From NCBI GenBank assembly GCA_964631835.1, contig CAZWAD010000013.1, positions 42,470 to 106,469 of the forward strand: 64,000 nucleotides of DNA. Reading direction: 5' to 3'. This DNA comes from Bog-950 sp964631835. GTDB taxonomy: Bacteria > Bacteroidota > Bacteroidia > Chitinophagales > LD1. Each line of letters begins with the position of its first letter. Position 1 is the stretch's first letter. A program made the translations under genes and the position numbers. This document shows positions 1 to 8,560 of the stretch, one piece after another. A model generated the notes under the pieces. That model was not told where the DNA came from. It worked only from the letters and a program-made list of their open reading frames with translations, and searched no databases.

Positions 1-1
1 C

Positions 2-289
2 GACCCGAAATTTATTTTGCTTGATGAACCGTTTGCCGGTATTGACCCGATTGCCGTGGAAGATATTCAGCGGATTGTTGAACAGTTGAAAAAGAGAAAT
101 ATCGGAGTGTTGATTACCGACCATAATGTGCATGAAACACTATCTATTACCGACCGGGCATATCTTTTGTTTGAAGGAAAAATTATGATGCAGGGAACAG
201 CCGAACAACTTGCTGCCGACCCGATGGTGCGTAAAGTTTATCTGGGGCAGCATTTTGAGTTGAGGAAACGGTCAGCGAATGGCGTTTAA
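2..289 (+). CDS. lptB: LptB-like LPS export ABC ATPase, 3' part only
   Basis: Last ~95 residues of the cytoplasmic ATPase that drives lipopolysaccharide transport to the outer membrane with LptFGC. The frame is open to the first base of the window, so the start, Walker A and signature motif lie outside. Visible are Walker B (FILLDEP), the D-loop (FAGIDP), the switch histidine (LITDHN) and an LptB-like tail (VRKVYLGQHFEL). The next gene's ATG directly abuts this stop, so the two are probably co-transcribed. The family call rests mainly on the tail; a branched-chain amino acid type ATPase of the same branch is the less likely alternative. Confidence 0.85.
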   Translation, partial: DPKFILLDEPFAGIDPIAVEDIQRIVEQLKKRNIGVLITDHNVHETLSITDRAYLLFEGKIMMQGTAEQLAADPMVRKVYLGQHFELRKRSANGV

Positions 290-1822
290 ATGCGCGCGAT
301 GAATCTCAACTGGAAAAATTTCCTTTTCCGCATTTATCTCAAACTTGCTTACTCCCCTGATTTCACTGCTGAAAAATCTATCCGCCATCAGCAAAAGATT
401 TTTAGGAAAATTCTCCGGCAACTGTCTTCAACCGAATTGGGGATAGGCTTTCGGTTGTTTGAAATAAACTATTACAAAAGTTTCAAAGAGAGAATTCCCG
501 TAAGTCAGTACGAATTTTACGAGCCGTACATAGAAAAGATAAAAGCGGGGAGACAAAATGTAATGACTGACAAGCCGGTAAAGTGGTTCGCTAAAACAGC
601 AGGGACAACCAGCGGTAAAAGCAAACTTGTTCCCATTACCAGGCAAATAATGAGAAACTGTCACGTTCGCGGAAGTTTTTTTGCGCTGTCGAAAATTCAT
701 CAGCTGGATAGAACGATTCACCTGCTGAGCCACAAAAACCTTTTGATTCCGGGAGGAATTTATGAAACGCTTCCTTCGGGGATTGAGATTGGTGATGTGT
801 CGGGAATTCTCGTGCGCAATGTGCCGGTTATTTATCGCCCATTTTATGTTCCTGAAATTGATGTGCAGACTTTGCCGCAATGGGAAAAGAAAATTGAAAA
901 AACGGTTGATCAAATTAAGAATGAGGACTTAGGAACGATGAGCGGAGTTCCCACCTGGTTTCTGGCGATGCTTAATAAACTGAAAGAGGAAGTCAAATTC
1001 GAAAAGCTGACAGACCTCTGGAAAAACCTGCAGGTTTATTTTCACGGAGGTGTAAGCTTTGAACCTTACCGCAAACAGTTTGAAGAACTTGTCGGGAAAA
1101 AGGATTTTGTTTTTTATGAAGTTTACAATGCCACTGAAGGTTTCTTTGGCATACAAGAAAACCTGAAGAGCAACAATCTGCTGCTGCTTACCGATAATCT
1201 CATCTTTTACGAGTTTATTCCTTTCGAAAAATTTTTGATTGGTGAAATGAACGCCCTGCCACTTGAGGAAGTAAAAGCCGGACTTCCTTACGTTCTGATT
1301 ATAACTACACCCAATGGATTAGTTCGTTATCCGTTGGGTGATGTGATTACTTTTCAATCTCTAAACCCTTTCTCGTTTAAAATCACCGGACGCACTCAGG
1401 AATATATTAATGCCTTTGGCGAAGACCTTCTTCTTTCAAATGTTCAGAATGCACTGATGAAGACAAACCAATCTCTTGGTTGTTCTATTCGCGACTACAC
1501 GGTTGCTCCGTTTTATATCAGTATGGAGCGGAAAGGGAGAATTCAGTTTGCCATTGAGTTTTCAAAAGCACCGATTGAGATTTCAGCTTATGAGGAACTG
1601 CTTGATGAAAATCTGCAACACGAAAACTCCAACTACAAACAAAAACGGGCTAATGATTTGGCACTCTCAAACCTTGAAGTTATCACTTTGCCTGAAGGAA
1701 CTTTTTACCAATGGCTTGCTTCGAAAAATAAATTGGGGGGACAGAACAAAGTTCCCCGATTGGTGAACGGGAGGATGGTGATAGAAGGAATTCTGCGAAT
1801 TAAATCTTCCTTTGAATCGTAA
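290..1822 (+). CDS. GH3 family acyl-adenylating protein
   Basis: A 510-residue protein of the GH3 superfamily, the ANL-type enzymes best known in plants for conjugating amino acids to acyl acids after adenylation. The nucleotide-binding loop TAGTTSGKSK is at residues 103-112, and a later segment GLVRYPLGD resembles the family's ATP/substrate motif. Length matches bacterial GH3 proteins. The substrate is unknown; bacterial members are common in Bacteroidota, often beside lptB as here. The ATG at 290 touches the lptB stop; a second in-frame ATG at 299 is an alternative start. Its 3' end overlaps the convergent prenyl synthase gene by 23 bases. Confidence 0.8.
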   Translation: MRAMNLNWKNFLFRIYLKLAYSPDFTAEKSIRHQQKIFRKILRQLSSTELGIGFRLFEINYYKSFKERIPVSQYEFYEPYIEKIKAGRQNVMTDKPVKWFAKTAGTTSGKSKLVPITRQIMRNCHVRGSFFALSKIHQLDRTIHLLSHKNLLIPGGIYETLPSGIEIGDVSGILVRNVPVIYRPFYVPEIDVQTLPQWEKKIEKTVDQIKNEDLGTMSGVPTWFLAMLNKLKEEVKFEKLTDLWKNLQVYFHGGVSFEPYRKQFEELVGKKDFVFYEVYNATEGFFGIQENLKSNNLLLLTDNLIFYEFIPFEKFLIGEMNALPLEEVKAGLPYVLIITTPNGLVRYPLGDVITFQSLNPFSFKITGRTQEYINAFGEDLLLSNVQNALMKTNQSLGCSIRDYTVAPFYISMERKGRIQFAIEFSKAPIEISAYEELLDENLQHENSNYKQKRANDLALSNLEVITLPEGTFYQWLASKNKLGGQNKVPRLVNGRMVIEGILRIKSSFES

Positions 1823-2774
1823 ACTCAATCAGTTGTTCAACTGATTTTTTTGCTTCGCCATCACTGAACCCGTTCAGGATGCTGAGCGCTTCGTTGCGAT
1901 AGTCTTCCATTTTTGTTTTGGCATAATCCATTCCACCGTTAGAGCGCACGGTGTCAATTACCCAGCGCACCTTTTCGGTATTCTGGTTGTCGTTTTTGAT
2001 GATGTTGATGATTTTATTTTTCGCGGAGGAATCAACTTTGCCGAGAGTGTGAATAAGCGGCAAAGTCATCTTGCGTTCTTTGATATCAATACCGCGTGGC
2101 TTGCCCACCTCCGCTTCTTCGTAGTCGAACAAATCGTCTTTGATTTGAAAAGCGATACCGATTTTTTCACCCATCAGTTTCACCCGCTTTAGCTTTTCTT
2201 CATCCGTAGTCACCGTGCTTGCGCCACAGGCGCAGGCAGAAGCAATAAGAGAAGCTGTCTTCTGCCGGATGATATCAAAATAAATTCCTTCCTTGATGTC
2301 AAGTCGTCTTGCTTTCTCCAATTGCAGCAACTCACCTTCACTCATTTCGCGGATGGTGTTTGAGAGAATTTCGAGCAACTGATATTGCTTATTCTCGACC
2401 GAAAGCAGCAATCCTTTCGACAGAAGGTAATCGCCTACCAACACAGCAATCTTATTTTTCCAAAGTGCGTTAATCGAAAAAAAACCTCTGCGCTGATAAG
2501 AATCATCTACCACATCATCGTGAACCAGTGTAGCGGTGTGAAGCAGCTCTACTAACGCAGCAGCCACATAAGTGGCTTCGGTAATTTCGCCAAACAGTTT
2601 TGCTGACAGAAAAACGAACATAGGACGCATCTGCTTGCCCTTGCGGGTTACTATGTAATGAGTAATGCGGTCGAGCAGCGGTGCCTTGCTCTTCATGCTT
2701 TGCCGGAAGCGGATTTCAAACTCATCAAGCTCTGCAGCAATAGGTTTTTTTATTTCATCGAGACTGAGGGACAT
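1800..2774 (-). CDS. Polyprenyl diphosphate synthase (trans, long-chain type)
   Basis: A 324-residue trans-isoprenyl diphosphate synthase that extends allylic diphosphates with IPP, most likely making the side chain of menaquinone. The first aspartate-rich motif DDVVD is at residues 86-90 and the second, DDLFD, at 213-217; the chain-length region before the first motif (ALVELLHTATLVH) has small residues typical of octaprenyl/IspB-like enzymes rather than FPP synthases. GKQMRP near residue 46-51 is the IPP-binding lysine/arginine region. Stands alone, convergent with the GH3 gene. Chain length cannot be fixed from sequence. Confidence 0.87.
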   Translation of the reverse strand: MSLSLDEIKKPIAAELDEFEIRFRQSMKSKAPLLDRITHYIVTRKGKQMRPMFVFLSAKLFGEITEATYVAAALVELLHTATLVHDDVVDDSYQRRGFFSINALWKNKIAVLVGDYLLSKGLLLSVENKQYQLLEILSNTIREMSEGELLQLEKARRLDIKEGIYFDIIRQKTASLIASACACGASTVTTDEEKLKRVKLMGEKIGIAFQIKDDLFDYEEAEVGKPRGIDIKERKMTLPLIHTLGKVDSSAKNKIINIIKNDNQNTEKVRWVIDTVRSNGGMDYAKTKMEDYRNEALSILNGFSDGEAKKSVEQLIEFTIQRKI

Positions 2775-2809
2775 TGGGGCGAATGTAGCTAATCATACCC
2801 GACATATTT

Positions 2810-2817
2810 TAAGTTTG
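2810..2817 (+). promoter_or_regulatory. Bacteroidota -7 box, leaderless geometry
   Basis: TAAGTTTG fits the Bacteroidota -7 consensus TANNTTTG and ends five bases before the hydrolase ATG, so transcription would begin at or next to the start codon. No TTTG -33 box at the usual 19-21 base spacing was seen. Confidence 0.4.
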
Positions 2818-2822
2818 CTCTT

Positions 2823-3671
2823 ATGATTGCTGATGAAAGGAATATTGTTTTACAAGGCAAACACGGGCGCCCTTTTTTGGCGGATGTTCATTACCAAGAT
2901 ACCGGAAGTAAGAAACCGGTGGTGGTTTTCAGCCACGGGTTTAAAGGTTTTAAGGACTGGGGGCCATACGACTTAATTGCCCAAAGATTTGCAGGTGCGG
3001 GGTTCATATTCGTCAAATTCAACTTTTCGCACAACGGAACTACCATTGACCACCCGGTTGATTTTATTGACCTCGAGGCTTTCGGCAACGACAACCTTTC
3101 GATTGAAATGGATGACCTTGGCATTGTGCTGGACTGGATTTTCTCCAGTGAGTTTCCGGTGAAGACCGGTGAAGCCGATTTAGAAAACCTTTATTTGATG
3201 GGACATAGCCGCGGAGGTGGAATCTCCATTCTGAAAGCACATGAAGATGTGCGGGTGAAAAAACTTTGCACCTGGGGCAGTGTAAACGAGTTCAGCAAAT
3301 ACTGGAGCAAAGAAGAACTGGAACAAATCAAACACGATGGAGTTATCTTTATTCCAAACACTCGTACGCAGCAGATGATGCCGATGCGCTGGCAGATGTA
3401 TGAAAATTATTTCGCCAACCTCAGCCGGCTTTTTGTACCCGATGCCGTACGAGCTCTGAAGATTCCTCTGCTTATTATTCACGGAACTAAGGACGAAACC
3501 ATACCGGTAGAGTGCGCCATTGAAATGGAAAAGTGGAATGACCAAGCCCAACTTCTTCTAATTGAAAACAGCAACCACAACTTTGGCGGCAAGCATCCCT
3601 GGGCAAAAAACGAACTGACGAGCGATTTGGAAATTGCGGTAAACGCAACGGTGGAGTTCTTTAAGAACTAA
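2823..3671 (+). CDS. Alpha/beta hydrolase (dienelactone hydrolase-like fold)
   Basis: A 282-residue soluble serine hydrolase. The nucleophile elbow GHSRGG places Ser129; the probable acid is Asp224 (HGTKDETIP) and the catalytic histidine His252 (SNHNFGG). The early HGFKGFKDWGPY segment forms the oxyanion region. No signal peptide, so cytoplasmic. Substrate unknown; similar proteins are annotated as acyl-peptidase-like or generic hydrolases. The ATG lies five bases after a perfect TANNTTTG box, suggesting a leaderless transcript. The 3' end overlaps the convergent gene by 11 bases. Confidence 0.75.
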   Translation: MIADERNIVLQGKHGRPFLADVHYQDTGSKKPVVVFSHGFKGFKDWGPYDLIAQRFAGAGFIFVKFNFSHNGTTIDHPVDFIDLEAFGNDNLSIEMDDLGIVLDWIFSSEFPVKTGEADLENLYLMGHSRGGGISILKAHEDVRVKKLCTWGSVNEFSKYWSKEELEQIKHDGVIFIPNTRTQQMMPMRWQMYENYFANLSRLFVPDAVRALKIPLLIIHGTKDETIPVECAIEMEKWNDQAQLLLIENSNHNFGGKHPWAKNELTSDLEIAVNATVEFFKN

Positions 3672-4137
3672 CCTCAGCTTTTGCGGGCTCCGTTTCAGCG
3701 AAAGGGTTCTTTTCTTCCTTCGGTTCACGCATTTTTGTAATCAAGGACTTGAGCCAATAGAACAGTGCCATACCGGCAATAATCAGCCACAGCGAATACC
3801 CGAACAAATAATCCCAAACCGGAATTTTGTATTTGGGCAGAGGGTTTGGCAGAGTTCCATCTGCCTGGAATTCTTTCACCATTTCGGACGTCAGGTCCCA
3901 GTATTGCTCGTTCTTCCCTTTTTCAATCAGCACATAGCCCTCATCGGAGGTATAGATACCCGCCACAAAAAAATGAAGACTTACGCGATGAGCGAGTTGC
4001 ATGGGCAAGTCATTGGGGCTGGTAATGTTTACATCCTGAATCGAGTGAATATTATCATCGGTTCCAAACATGGCGCTACCGGCAAAAGCGGATAAAGCAG
4101 AGCAGATTAAAAGCAGAATGAAAAAAGGTTGTTTCAT
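3661..4137 (-). CDS. Small exported membrane protein, unknown function
   Basis: 158 residues, not recognised. An N-terminal signal sequence (MKQPFFILLLICSALSAFAG) is followed by a ~90-residue periplasmic part with no clear motif, one C-terminal transmembrane segment (YSLWLIIAGMALFYWL, about residues 114-130) and a charged cytosolic tail rich in E, K and P. The topology would leave the N-terminal domain outside the membrane. It is divergent from arsR, and its upstream region includes the ArsR-like palindrome, so arsenic-dependent control is possible but unproven. Confidence 0.6.
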   Translation of the reverse strand: MKQPFFILLLICSALSAFAGSAMFGTDDNIHSIQDVNITSPNDLPMQLAHRVSLHFFVAGIYTSDEGYVLIEKGKNEQYWDLTSEMVKEFQADGTLPNPLPKYKIPVWDYLFGYSLWLIIAGMALFYWLKSLITKMREPKEEKNPFAETEPAKAEVSS

Positions 4138-4200
4138 GATTTATGGTTTAAGTGTACGGGTTAAATATAAAACATTCATCAAAAAATATTTTACCGAAAG

Positions 4201-4233
4201 TTTGGAAATGTTATTTAATTTATCGTATATTTG
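4201..4233 (+). promoter_or_regulatory. Promoter of the arsR operon
   Basis: TTTG at 4201-4204, a 21-base spacer, then TATATTTG at 4226-4233: a full match to the Bacteroidota sigma-ABfr consensus TTTG-N19-21-TANNTTTG. The arsR ATG is 18 bases beyond. The -7 box lies inside the palindrome at 4219-4240. Confidence 0.75.
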
Positions 4234-4240
4234 CGATAAA
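4219..4240. promoter_or_regulatory. ArsR-like operator palindrome
   Basis: Perfect 7-base inverted repeat TTTATCG - N8 - CGATAAA just upstream of arsR. The eight-base centre is the -7 box TATATTTG itself, so a bound repressor would occlude polymerase directly. Size and place fit an ArsR/SmtB dimer site. Inferred to autoregulate the ars operon, possibly also the divergent gene ending at 4137. Confidence 0.7.
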
Positions 4241-4251
4241 AGATAAAGAAC

Positions 4252-4590
4252 ATGGCCCAAAACAAGAAAGCAGAGTTTGATAAGGACGAAATTGAGATAG
4301 CCGATTTCGCAAAAGCGCTAAGCCACCCGGCACGTATTGCTATCTTAAAGGAAATAGCCAAACGCGATAACTGTATCTGTGGCGAAATAGTGGAAGTGCT
4401 TCCCCTCGCCCAGTCTACAGTTTCACAGCACTTGAAGGAGCTGGTGAATGCCAAAGTAATAGAGGGAACTATTGACGGAACCAAATCCTGCTACTGTATT
4501 AACTGGAAGGTATTCGAAAAGTTTGAAAACACTTTCGCTAAATTCTTTCACAAGCAAAAGAGCTTTGAAGAAAAGCGCAACTGTTGTTAA
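4252..4590 (+). CDS. arsR: ArsR-family metalloid-responsive repressor
   Basis: 112-residue winged-helix repressor. The recognition helix region LAQSTVSQHLKEL is at about residues 52-64. Cys41 and Cys43 (NCICGE) match the CxC of type 1 ArsR proteins, where they bind arsenite in the DNA-binding helix; further cysteines occur in SCYCINW and at the very C-terminus (RNCC), so additional thiol ligands are plausible. First gene of a four-gene operon with a Cys-rich peptide, methyltransferase and arsC. Its own promoter contains a fitting palindrome. Arsenite is the likely inducer; antimonite cannot be excluded. Confidence 0.85.
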   Translation: MAQNKKAEFDKDEIEIADFAKALSHPARIAILKEIAKRDNCICGEIVEVLPLAQSTVSQHLKELVNAKVIEGTIDGTKSCYCINWKVFEKFENTFAKFFHKQKSFEEKRNCC

Positions 4591-4618
4591 TTATTTAATC
4601 AAATAAAATTTCAAAAAC

Positions 4619-4696
4619 ATGAAAACAAAAATCAAAAAGCCGGTAGTAAAGCAGGAGGAACCCTGCTGCGGAACCGAATGCTGCTGTTGCTGCTAA
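4619..4696 (+). CDS. 25-residue cysteine-rich peptide in ars operon
   Basis: Small ORF: a lysine-rich start (MKTKIKKPVV) followed by PCCGTECCCCC, seven cysteines in the last ten residues. It begins 28 bases after the arsR stop, and its TAA overlaps the methyltransferase ATG (TAATG), a typical translational-coupling junction, which supports it being translated. The thiol-rich tail should bind soft metals or trivalent arsenic; a role as scavenger, or as donor to ArsR or the methyltransferase, is inference. No known family was recognised. Confidence 0.65.
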   Translation: MKTKIKKPVVKQEEPCCGTECCCCC

Positions 4697-5328
4697 TGGA
4701 AACAAAACGCAAACAGCATTGGGAGAAAATTTATGCCACAAAAAAGTCAGGCGAGCTAAGCTGGACACAGCAGATGCCTGCCACCTCGCTTGACTTTATT
4801 CACGGCTTCCATCTTCCTAAAGGTGCAAACATTATTGATGTGGGCGGAGGCGACAGCAAGCTGGTTGACTTTCTGCTTGCCGAGGGATATGAGAACATTA
4901 CTGTTCTCGATATTTCTGAAAAAGCCATTGAAAGAGCTAAACAGCGACTGGGTGATAAAGCCTGTAAAGTGAAATGGATTGTGAGCGACATTGTTGATTA
5001 TAAACCCACAGAAACATACGATTGCTGGCACGACCGCGCTGCCTTTCATTTTCTGACTGCTTCAAGTGATGTGGACGCCTACCTGTCTGTAGCAAGACAG
5101 GCTCTGCTGCCGGGAGGCGGGATGATTATCGGTACTTTCTCCGACAAAGGCCCAAAGAAATGCAGCATGCTCAGTGTTCATCAATACACCGAACCGGAGT
5201 TACAGCAACAGCTTCAGAATGGTTTCGAGAAAATAAAGTGCATTACAGAAAACCACGTGACCCCGTTCCATACTACGCAGAACTTTCTGTTTTGCAGTTT
5301 TGCCCGCCACTTTAAAGCAGAGGCTTAG
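4696..5328 (+). CDS. Class I SAM-dependent methyltransferase, ars operon
   Basis: 210 residues from ATG 4696, which overlaps the preceding stop; a longer upstream frame (MLLLLL...) is rejected because it would read through the Cys-peptide gene. The SAM-binding motif I IIDVGGGDSKL is at about residues 46-56, with the acidic motif VLDIS after it. The opening HWEKIYATK and SWTQ segment is typical of a small methyltransferase group sometimes linked to metal(loid) resistance. It lacks the cysteine arrangement of ArsM, so arsenite methylation is not assured. One base separates it from arsC. Confidence 0.75.
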   Translation: METKRKQHWEKIYATKKSGELSWTQQMPATSLDFIHGFHLPKGANIIDVGGGDSKLVDFLLAEGYENITVLDISEKAIERAKQRLGDKACKVKWIVSDIVDYKPTETYDCWHDRAAFHFLTASSDVDAYLSVARQALLPGGGMIIGTFSDKGPKKCSMLSVHQYTEPELQQQLQNGFEKIKCITENHVTPFHTTQNFLFCSFARHFKAEA

Positions 5329-5329
5329 C

Positions 5330-5716
5330 ATGAAAAACATCCTCTTTGTGTGTATCGAAAACAGCAACCGCAGCCAAATGGCTCAGGCTTTCGCTGTCAT
5401 TCATGGAAAGGGTAAAGTGAGTGCTTACAGCGCGGGCTCGCGCCCCTCCGGAAAAATAAATCCTAAAGCGGTGGCATCTATGAAAGAACTCGGTTACGAC
5501 TTAACTGCTCATGACTCTAAACCGCTCAGCGAAATACCCGATATAGAATTTGAATATGCTGTAACCATGGGCTGTGGCGATGAATGCCCCTATATTAATG
5601 TAAGCCACCACCTCGACTGGAACATCCCCGACCCGCGCGATATGAATGAAAAAGATTTCAGAAAAGTGCGCGACCTCATTGAGCAGCAGGTGAAGGAATT
5701 GCTGAAGAAAATTTAA
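5330..5716 (+). CDS. arsC: ArsC, thioredoxin-type arsenate reductase / LMW phosphatase fold
   Basis: 128 residues from ATG 5330, chosen because it sits two bases after the methyltransferase stop; the longer frame overlaps that gene. The phosphate loop C-x5-R-S is at Cys8-Arg14-Ser15 (CIENSNRS). A redox pair, Cys82 and Cys86 (MGCGDECP), matches the resolving cysteines of thioredoxin-coupled arsenate reductases, and the catalytic Asp is in IPDPRD. Would reduce arsenate to arsenite. No Acr3 or ArsB efflux gene is near, so the arsenite must be handled by the peptide, the methyltransferase or an unlinked pump. Confidence 0.83.
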   Translation: MKNILFVCIENSNRSQMAQAFAVIHGKGKVSAYSAGSRPSGKINPKAVASMKELGYDLTAHDSKPLSEIPDIEFEYAVTMGCGDECPYINVSHHLDWNIPDPRDMNEKDFRKVRDLIEQQVKELLKKI

Positions 5717-5895
5717 ATGGATTGTGCTCCTGCGGAGCTAAAAGAAATACCGTTTCATCTTCTCTACAAGCAGATTACCCCGATGGAGCCAAAGAACACC
5801 CCGCTGGTGTGGGTTCTTCTCTCTTTAGGAGTCTATGACAAAACCAAATACGGTTTTGGGTCTTGTGATAGAAACTCAGGGACAGTTCGCACTTA
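5717..5895. other. Non-coding spacer with hairpins between arsC and dsbD
   Basis: Convergent intergenic segment. It contains GCTCC-TGC-GGAGC, a stem-loop near the arsC stop, and AAAACC (5840-5845) / GGTTTT (5852-5857) with a six-base loop, usable as weak bidirectional termination signals. A 60-codon plus-strand frame covers it but has no motif; the composition resembles the GCTCC-TGC-GGAGC type intergenic repeats of Bacteroidota. Treated as non-coding. Confidence 0.4.
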
Positions 5896-7986
5896 TTAAT
5901 TGTTGCGGTATTCTTCAAAAGCATTCAACCCGCAATCGAGCCAGGCGGTATATTCCTTGGCGTTGGGTGTATATGCCACCGGGTTGTTCAGTAGTTTTTC
6001 ATCGGGAGTAATAAGCACGTAGAAAGGCTGCGAGTTTTTACCAAAATACTGAGCCTGCATTTCGTTGAACTTGTTACCTAAGGTTTTAATCTTTTTCGTT
6101 ACGTTTTTTCCCTTCCAATATTCGCTGATGCGCTGTTCAGCCAGGGGTAACTCTGTAGGGTCATCAGCATACAACGAAACAATTACAAACTTTTCAGCAA
6201 GTTTTTCCTTTACCTCCGGAACCGGCCAAACGTTTTCTTCCATCTTTCGGCAGTTAACGCATGTATAGCCGGTAAAGTCAATCATCAGCGGTTTGTTTTC
6301 AGCCCGTGCCCGTGCCAGCGCGGCCTCATAGTTGTTCTTAATAGGCTCTATCTCCAATGGCGGCTGAAACCAGGAATATGATTTCGGAGGGGGAAAGCCG
6401 CTGAATAACGATAAGTCGTTGCCCGGAATTCCGTACGATGAATATCCGGTAAACAACAAAGCCAGCAATGCCGCACCTGCCCGCACGGGCGCCAGTTTAC
6501 CTACCGGTGAATCATGAGGGAATTTTATTTTACCAATAAGGTACAGAAACATGGCGGCTCCGAGCAAAGCCCATAAACCAAGAAATACTTCGCGCTTTAA
6601 AAGCCCCCATTGCCCAACCAAATCGGCATTCGACAAAAACTTAACGGCAAAAATAAGTTCAAGGAAACCGAGCACTACTTTTACGGTATTCAGCCATCCG
6701 CCTGACTTGGGCAAGGCATACATCAGTTTCGGGAAAAAAGCAAAAAGACCAAACGGAAGGGCAAGGGCAAATCCGAAAGAAGTCATACCGGCAATGAGGT
6801 TAAGCTTGCCGCTTGATGAACTGAGCGCGCCCACCAGCAGCGAGCCCACAATGGGACCGGTACACGAAAACGAAACAATAGCTAGGGTAAGCGCCATAAA
6901 AAAAATGCCAATCAGCCCGCCAATGCTGGAGGCAGAGTCGGCTTTATTGGCAATAAATGACGGAAGTTGAATTTCATAATACCCGAAAAACGAAAATGCA
7001 AAAATGACGAAGATGATAAAGAAGAAAACATTGAGCGGTATGCCGGAAGAAATTTCATAGATGGTATCGGAAGAAATATTGAAAATGAGAAACGGAACAG
7101 CCAGCAGAAAATAAATAAACACGATACAGAAAGCATAAAACACCGCATCGAATTTCCCCCGCTTTTTATTTTCGCTTCGCTTGGTGAAAAACGAAACTGT
7201 AAGCGGAATCATAGGAAACACGCAAGGGGTAACAAATGCCGCAAGCCCACCGAGAAACCCAAAAATGATAATGGCAAAAAGGCTTTTGTCTTTAACGCCC
7301 GATTCGGCACTGCATTCCTGAACCGGCTGCCCGTATTTGTTATTCTCGGCTGCGCTCAGCACAACGGTTGCCTGAGCAGTCGAATCTTTTTTCATTTCCG
7401 TTTCAATAACCGCCTGCACAGCCGAGTTAAATACTGCCTCATCAGAGTTTGGCAGAGTTCCTTGTGTTTTTGGCTTAACCGGTTCAGGGTTAGAGGGGGT
7501 TGATGCGGCACCTTTCAAATCGAACTCAAATTCCACGGGCTCCGGGGGCAGGCACTGCTTATCGTCACACGCCATGTATTCCAGGGTGCCTTTCAGTTTG
7601 GTGTCTTTCAGCAGTTTTACCTTTTGCACCAAAGTCATGTCGCGGTCATAGTACGTCAGGTTAATATCAAACACCGGGTCATGACCGGAATGGGGTTTAC
7701 TTCCTGATTCGATGGCTGCGCCAATCAGCTTTACATCTTTATTCTCTTTATCGAAAGTAAGAGTGGTGGGAAACGGCCCATCGCCTGTTATAGTTTGTGA
7801 GTACGTGTGCCAGCCTACGTCAATTTTTGCTATGAAGATGAGTTTGTATTCGCCCTTGCCCAGCGATTCGTATTTCCAGCTCCACTTTACCGGATTCAGG
7901 ATTTGCGGTTCGGGCGCAGGGTTTGCATGGCTCGAAAAAAGGGGAAATAAAACAGGCAGCAGGAACAGAATACGGAGGAGCTTCAT
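5896..7986 (-). CDS. dsbD: DsbD-type thiol:disulfide interchange protein
   Basis: 696 residues. A signal peptide precedes an N-terminal periplasmic domain with a Cys140/Cys145 pair (MACDDKQC). A central membrane domain has eight or so helices with the redox cysteines Cys255 (TPCVFPMIP) and Cys375 (FSCTGP). The C-terminal periplasmic thioredoxin domain has Cys576-Val-Asn-Cys579. Carries electrons from cytoplasmic thioredoxin to periplasmic reductases for disulfide isomerisation or cytochrome maturation. All three cysteine pairs are intact, so it should be active. Convergent with arsC, no obvious operon partner; direct participation in arsenic metabolism is not implied. Confidence 0.88.
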   Translation of the reverse strand: MKLLRILFLLPVLFPLFSSHANPAPEPQILNPVKWSWKYESLGKGEYKLIFIAKIDVGWHTYSQTITGDGPFPTTLTFDKENKDVKLIGAAIESGSKPHSGHDPVFDINLTYYDRDMTLVQKVKLLKDTKLKGTLEYMACDDKQCLPPEPVEFEFDLKGAASTPSNPEPVKPKTQGTLPNSDEAVFNSAVQAVIETEMKKDSTAQATVVLSAAENNKYGQPVQECSAESGVKDKSLFAIIIFGFLGGLAAFVTPCVFPMIPLTVSFFTKRSENKKRGKFDAVFYAFCIVFIYFLLAVPFLIFNISSDTIYEISSGIPLNVFFFIIFVIFAFSFFGYYEIQLPSFIANKADSASSIGGLIGIFFMALTLAIVSFSCTGPIVGSLLVGALSSSSGKLNLIAGMTSFGFALALPFGLFAFFPKLMYALPKSGGWLNTVKVVLGFLELIFAVKFLSNADLVGQWGLLKREVFLGLWALLGAAMFLYLIGKIKFPHDSPVGKLAPVRAGAALLALLFTGYSSYGIPGNDLSLFSGFPPPKSYSWFQPPLEIEPIKNNYEAALARARAENKPLMIDFTGYTCVNCRKMEENVWPVPEVKEKLAEKFVIVSLYADDPTELPLAEQRISEYWKGKNVTKKIKTLGNKFNEMQAQYFGKNSQPFYVLITPDEKLLNNPVAYTPNAKEYTAWLDCGLNAFEEYRNN

Positions 7987-8065
7987 CGAAACAATTTTGT
8001 TTATAAACGAAAATAGCTGATTAACCTTTCATAAAACAAGAATATAAAATGTATTTAACGAAGTT

Positions 8066-8560
8066 TTAGGAAACGCTGTTGCGGGCTTTCCATGCCTCAA
8101 AATTGAGTTTCATCTGCAGAATATGAACCGGTATATGCTCTTCGTAAATCTTCAGCCATTCTTCAAAGGTCATTTTGCCAACTTCCGAATGTTCGATGTA
8201 GGAATTGGTCCAGGTTTCGTCAGTTACGGTTTTCAATAGTTCGTAACTGGTTTTTCGTAGCCATTTAAAGAGTTGAAGAGCATCATCAGTATCTTGTTGG
8301 TGGTAGTTCAGTTTTGTAGCCCACGTATCCTGGTCGTAGCCATAAACCCCGCTACCGGGTTCGGCAATCAGCCTGCGGCAGCGCACAAATGAGTTTGCTT
8401 CACTGTCGGCAATATGAATAAGCACTTCATGTATGCTCCACTTCCCGGGTGCGGGTTTCCACTGCCACATCTCTACAGGAAATTCTTTGAGGGCTTCAAT
8501 CAGAATGTTGTAAGCACTGCCATAAGATTCAATAAGCGAGTTGCGTTCCTGTTTAGTCAT
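8066..8560 (-). CDS. DinB-like four-helix metalloprotein
   Basis: 164 residues of the DinB/YfiT family, a four-helix bundle binding a divalent metal through three histidines. Visible candidates are HIADSE (about residue 50), the GYDQDTW segment and EEHIPVHILQM near residues 141-151. Members act as thiol-dependent transferases or have no known substrate. Its start overlaps the stop of the upstream ICMT-like gene by four bases (ATGA), so the two are translationally coupled. No DNA damage role can be assumed. Confidence 0.75.
   Translation of the reverse strand: MTKQERNSLIESYGSAYNILIEALKEFPVEMWQWKPAPGKWSIHEVLIHIADSEANSFVRCRRLIAEPGSGVYGYDQDTWATKLNYHQQDTDDALQLFKWLRKTSYELLKTVTDETWTNSYIEHSEVGKMTFEEWLKIYEEHIPVHILQMKLNFEAWKARNSVS

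Noticed and set aside
4678..4695. Upstream start of the methyltransferase (MLLLLL)
   Set aside because: It would read the Cys-peptide region in another frame; the TAATG junction at 4694-4698 gives a better start.
4696..5328. ArsM arsenite methyltransferase
   Set aside because: The conserved cysteines of ArsM were not found; kept as a general methyltransferase.
5717..5899. 60-residue ORF after arsC
   Set aside because: Covers a convergent intergenic region with hairpins and repeat-like composition; no motif and overlaps the dsbD stop.
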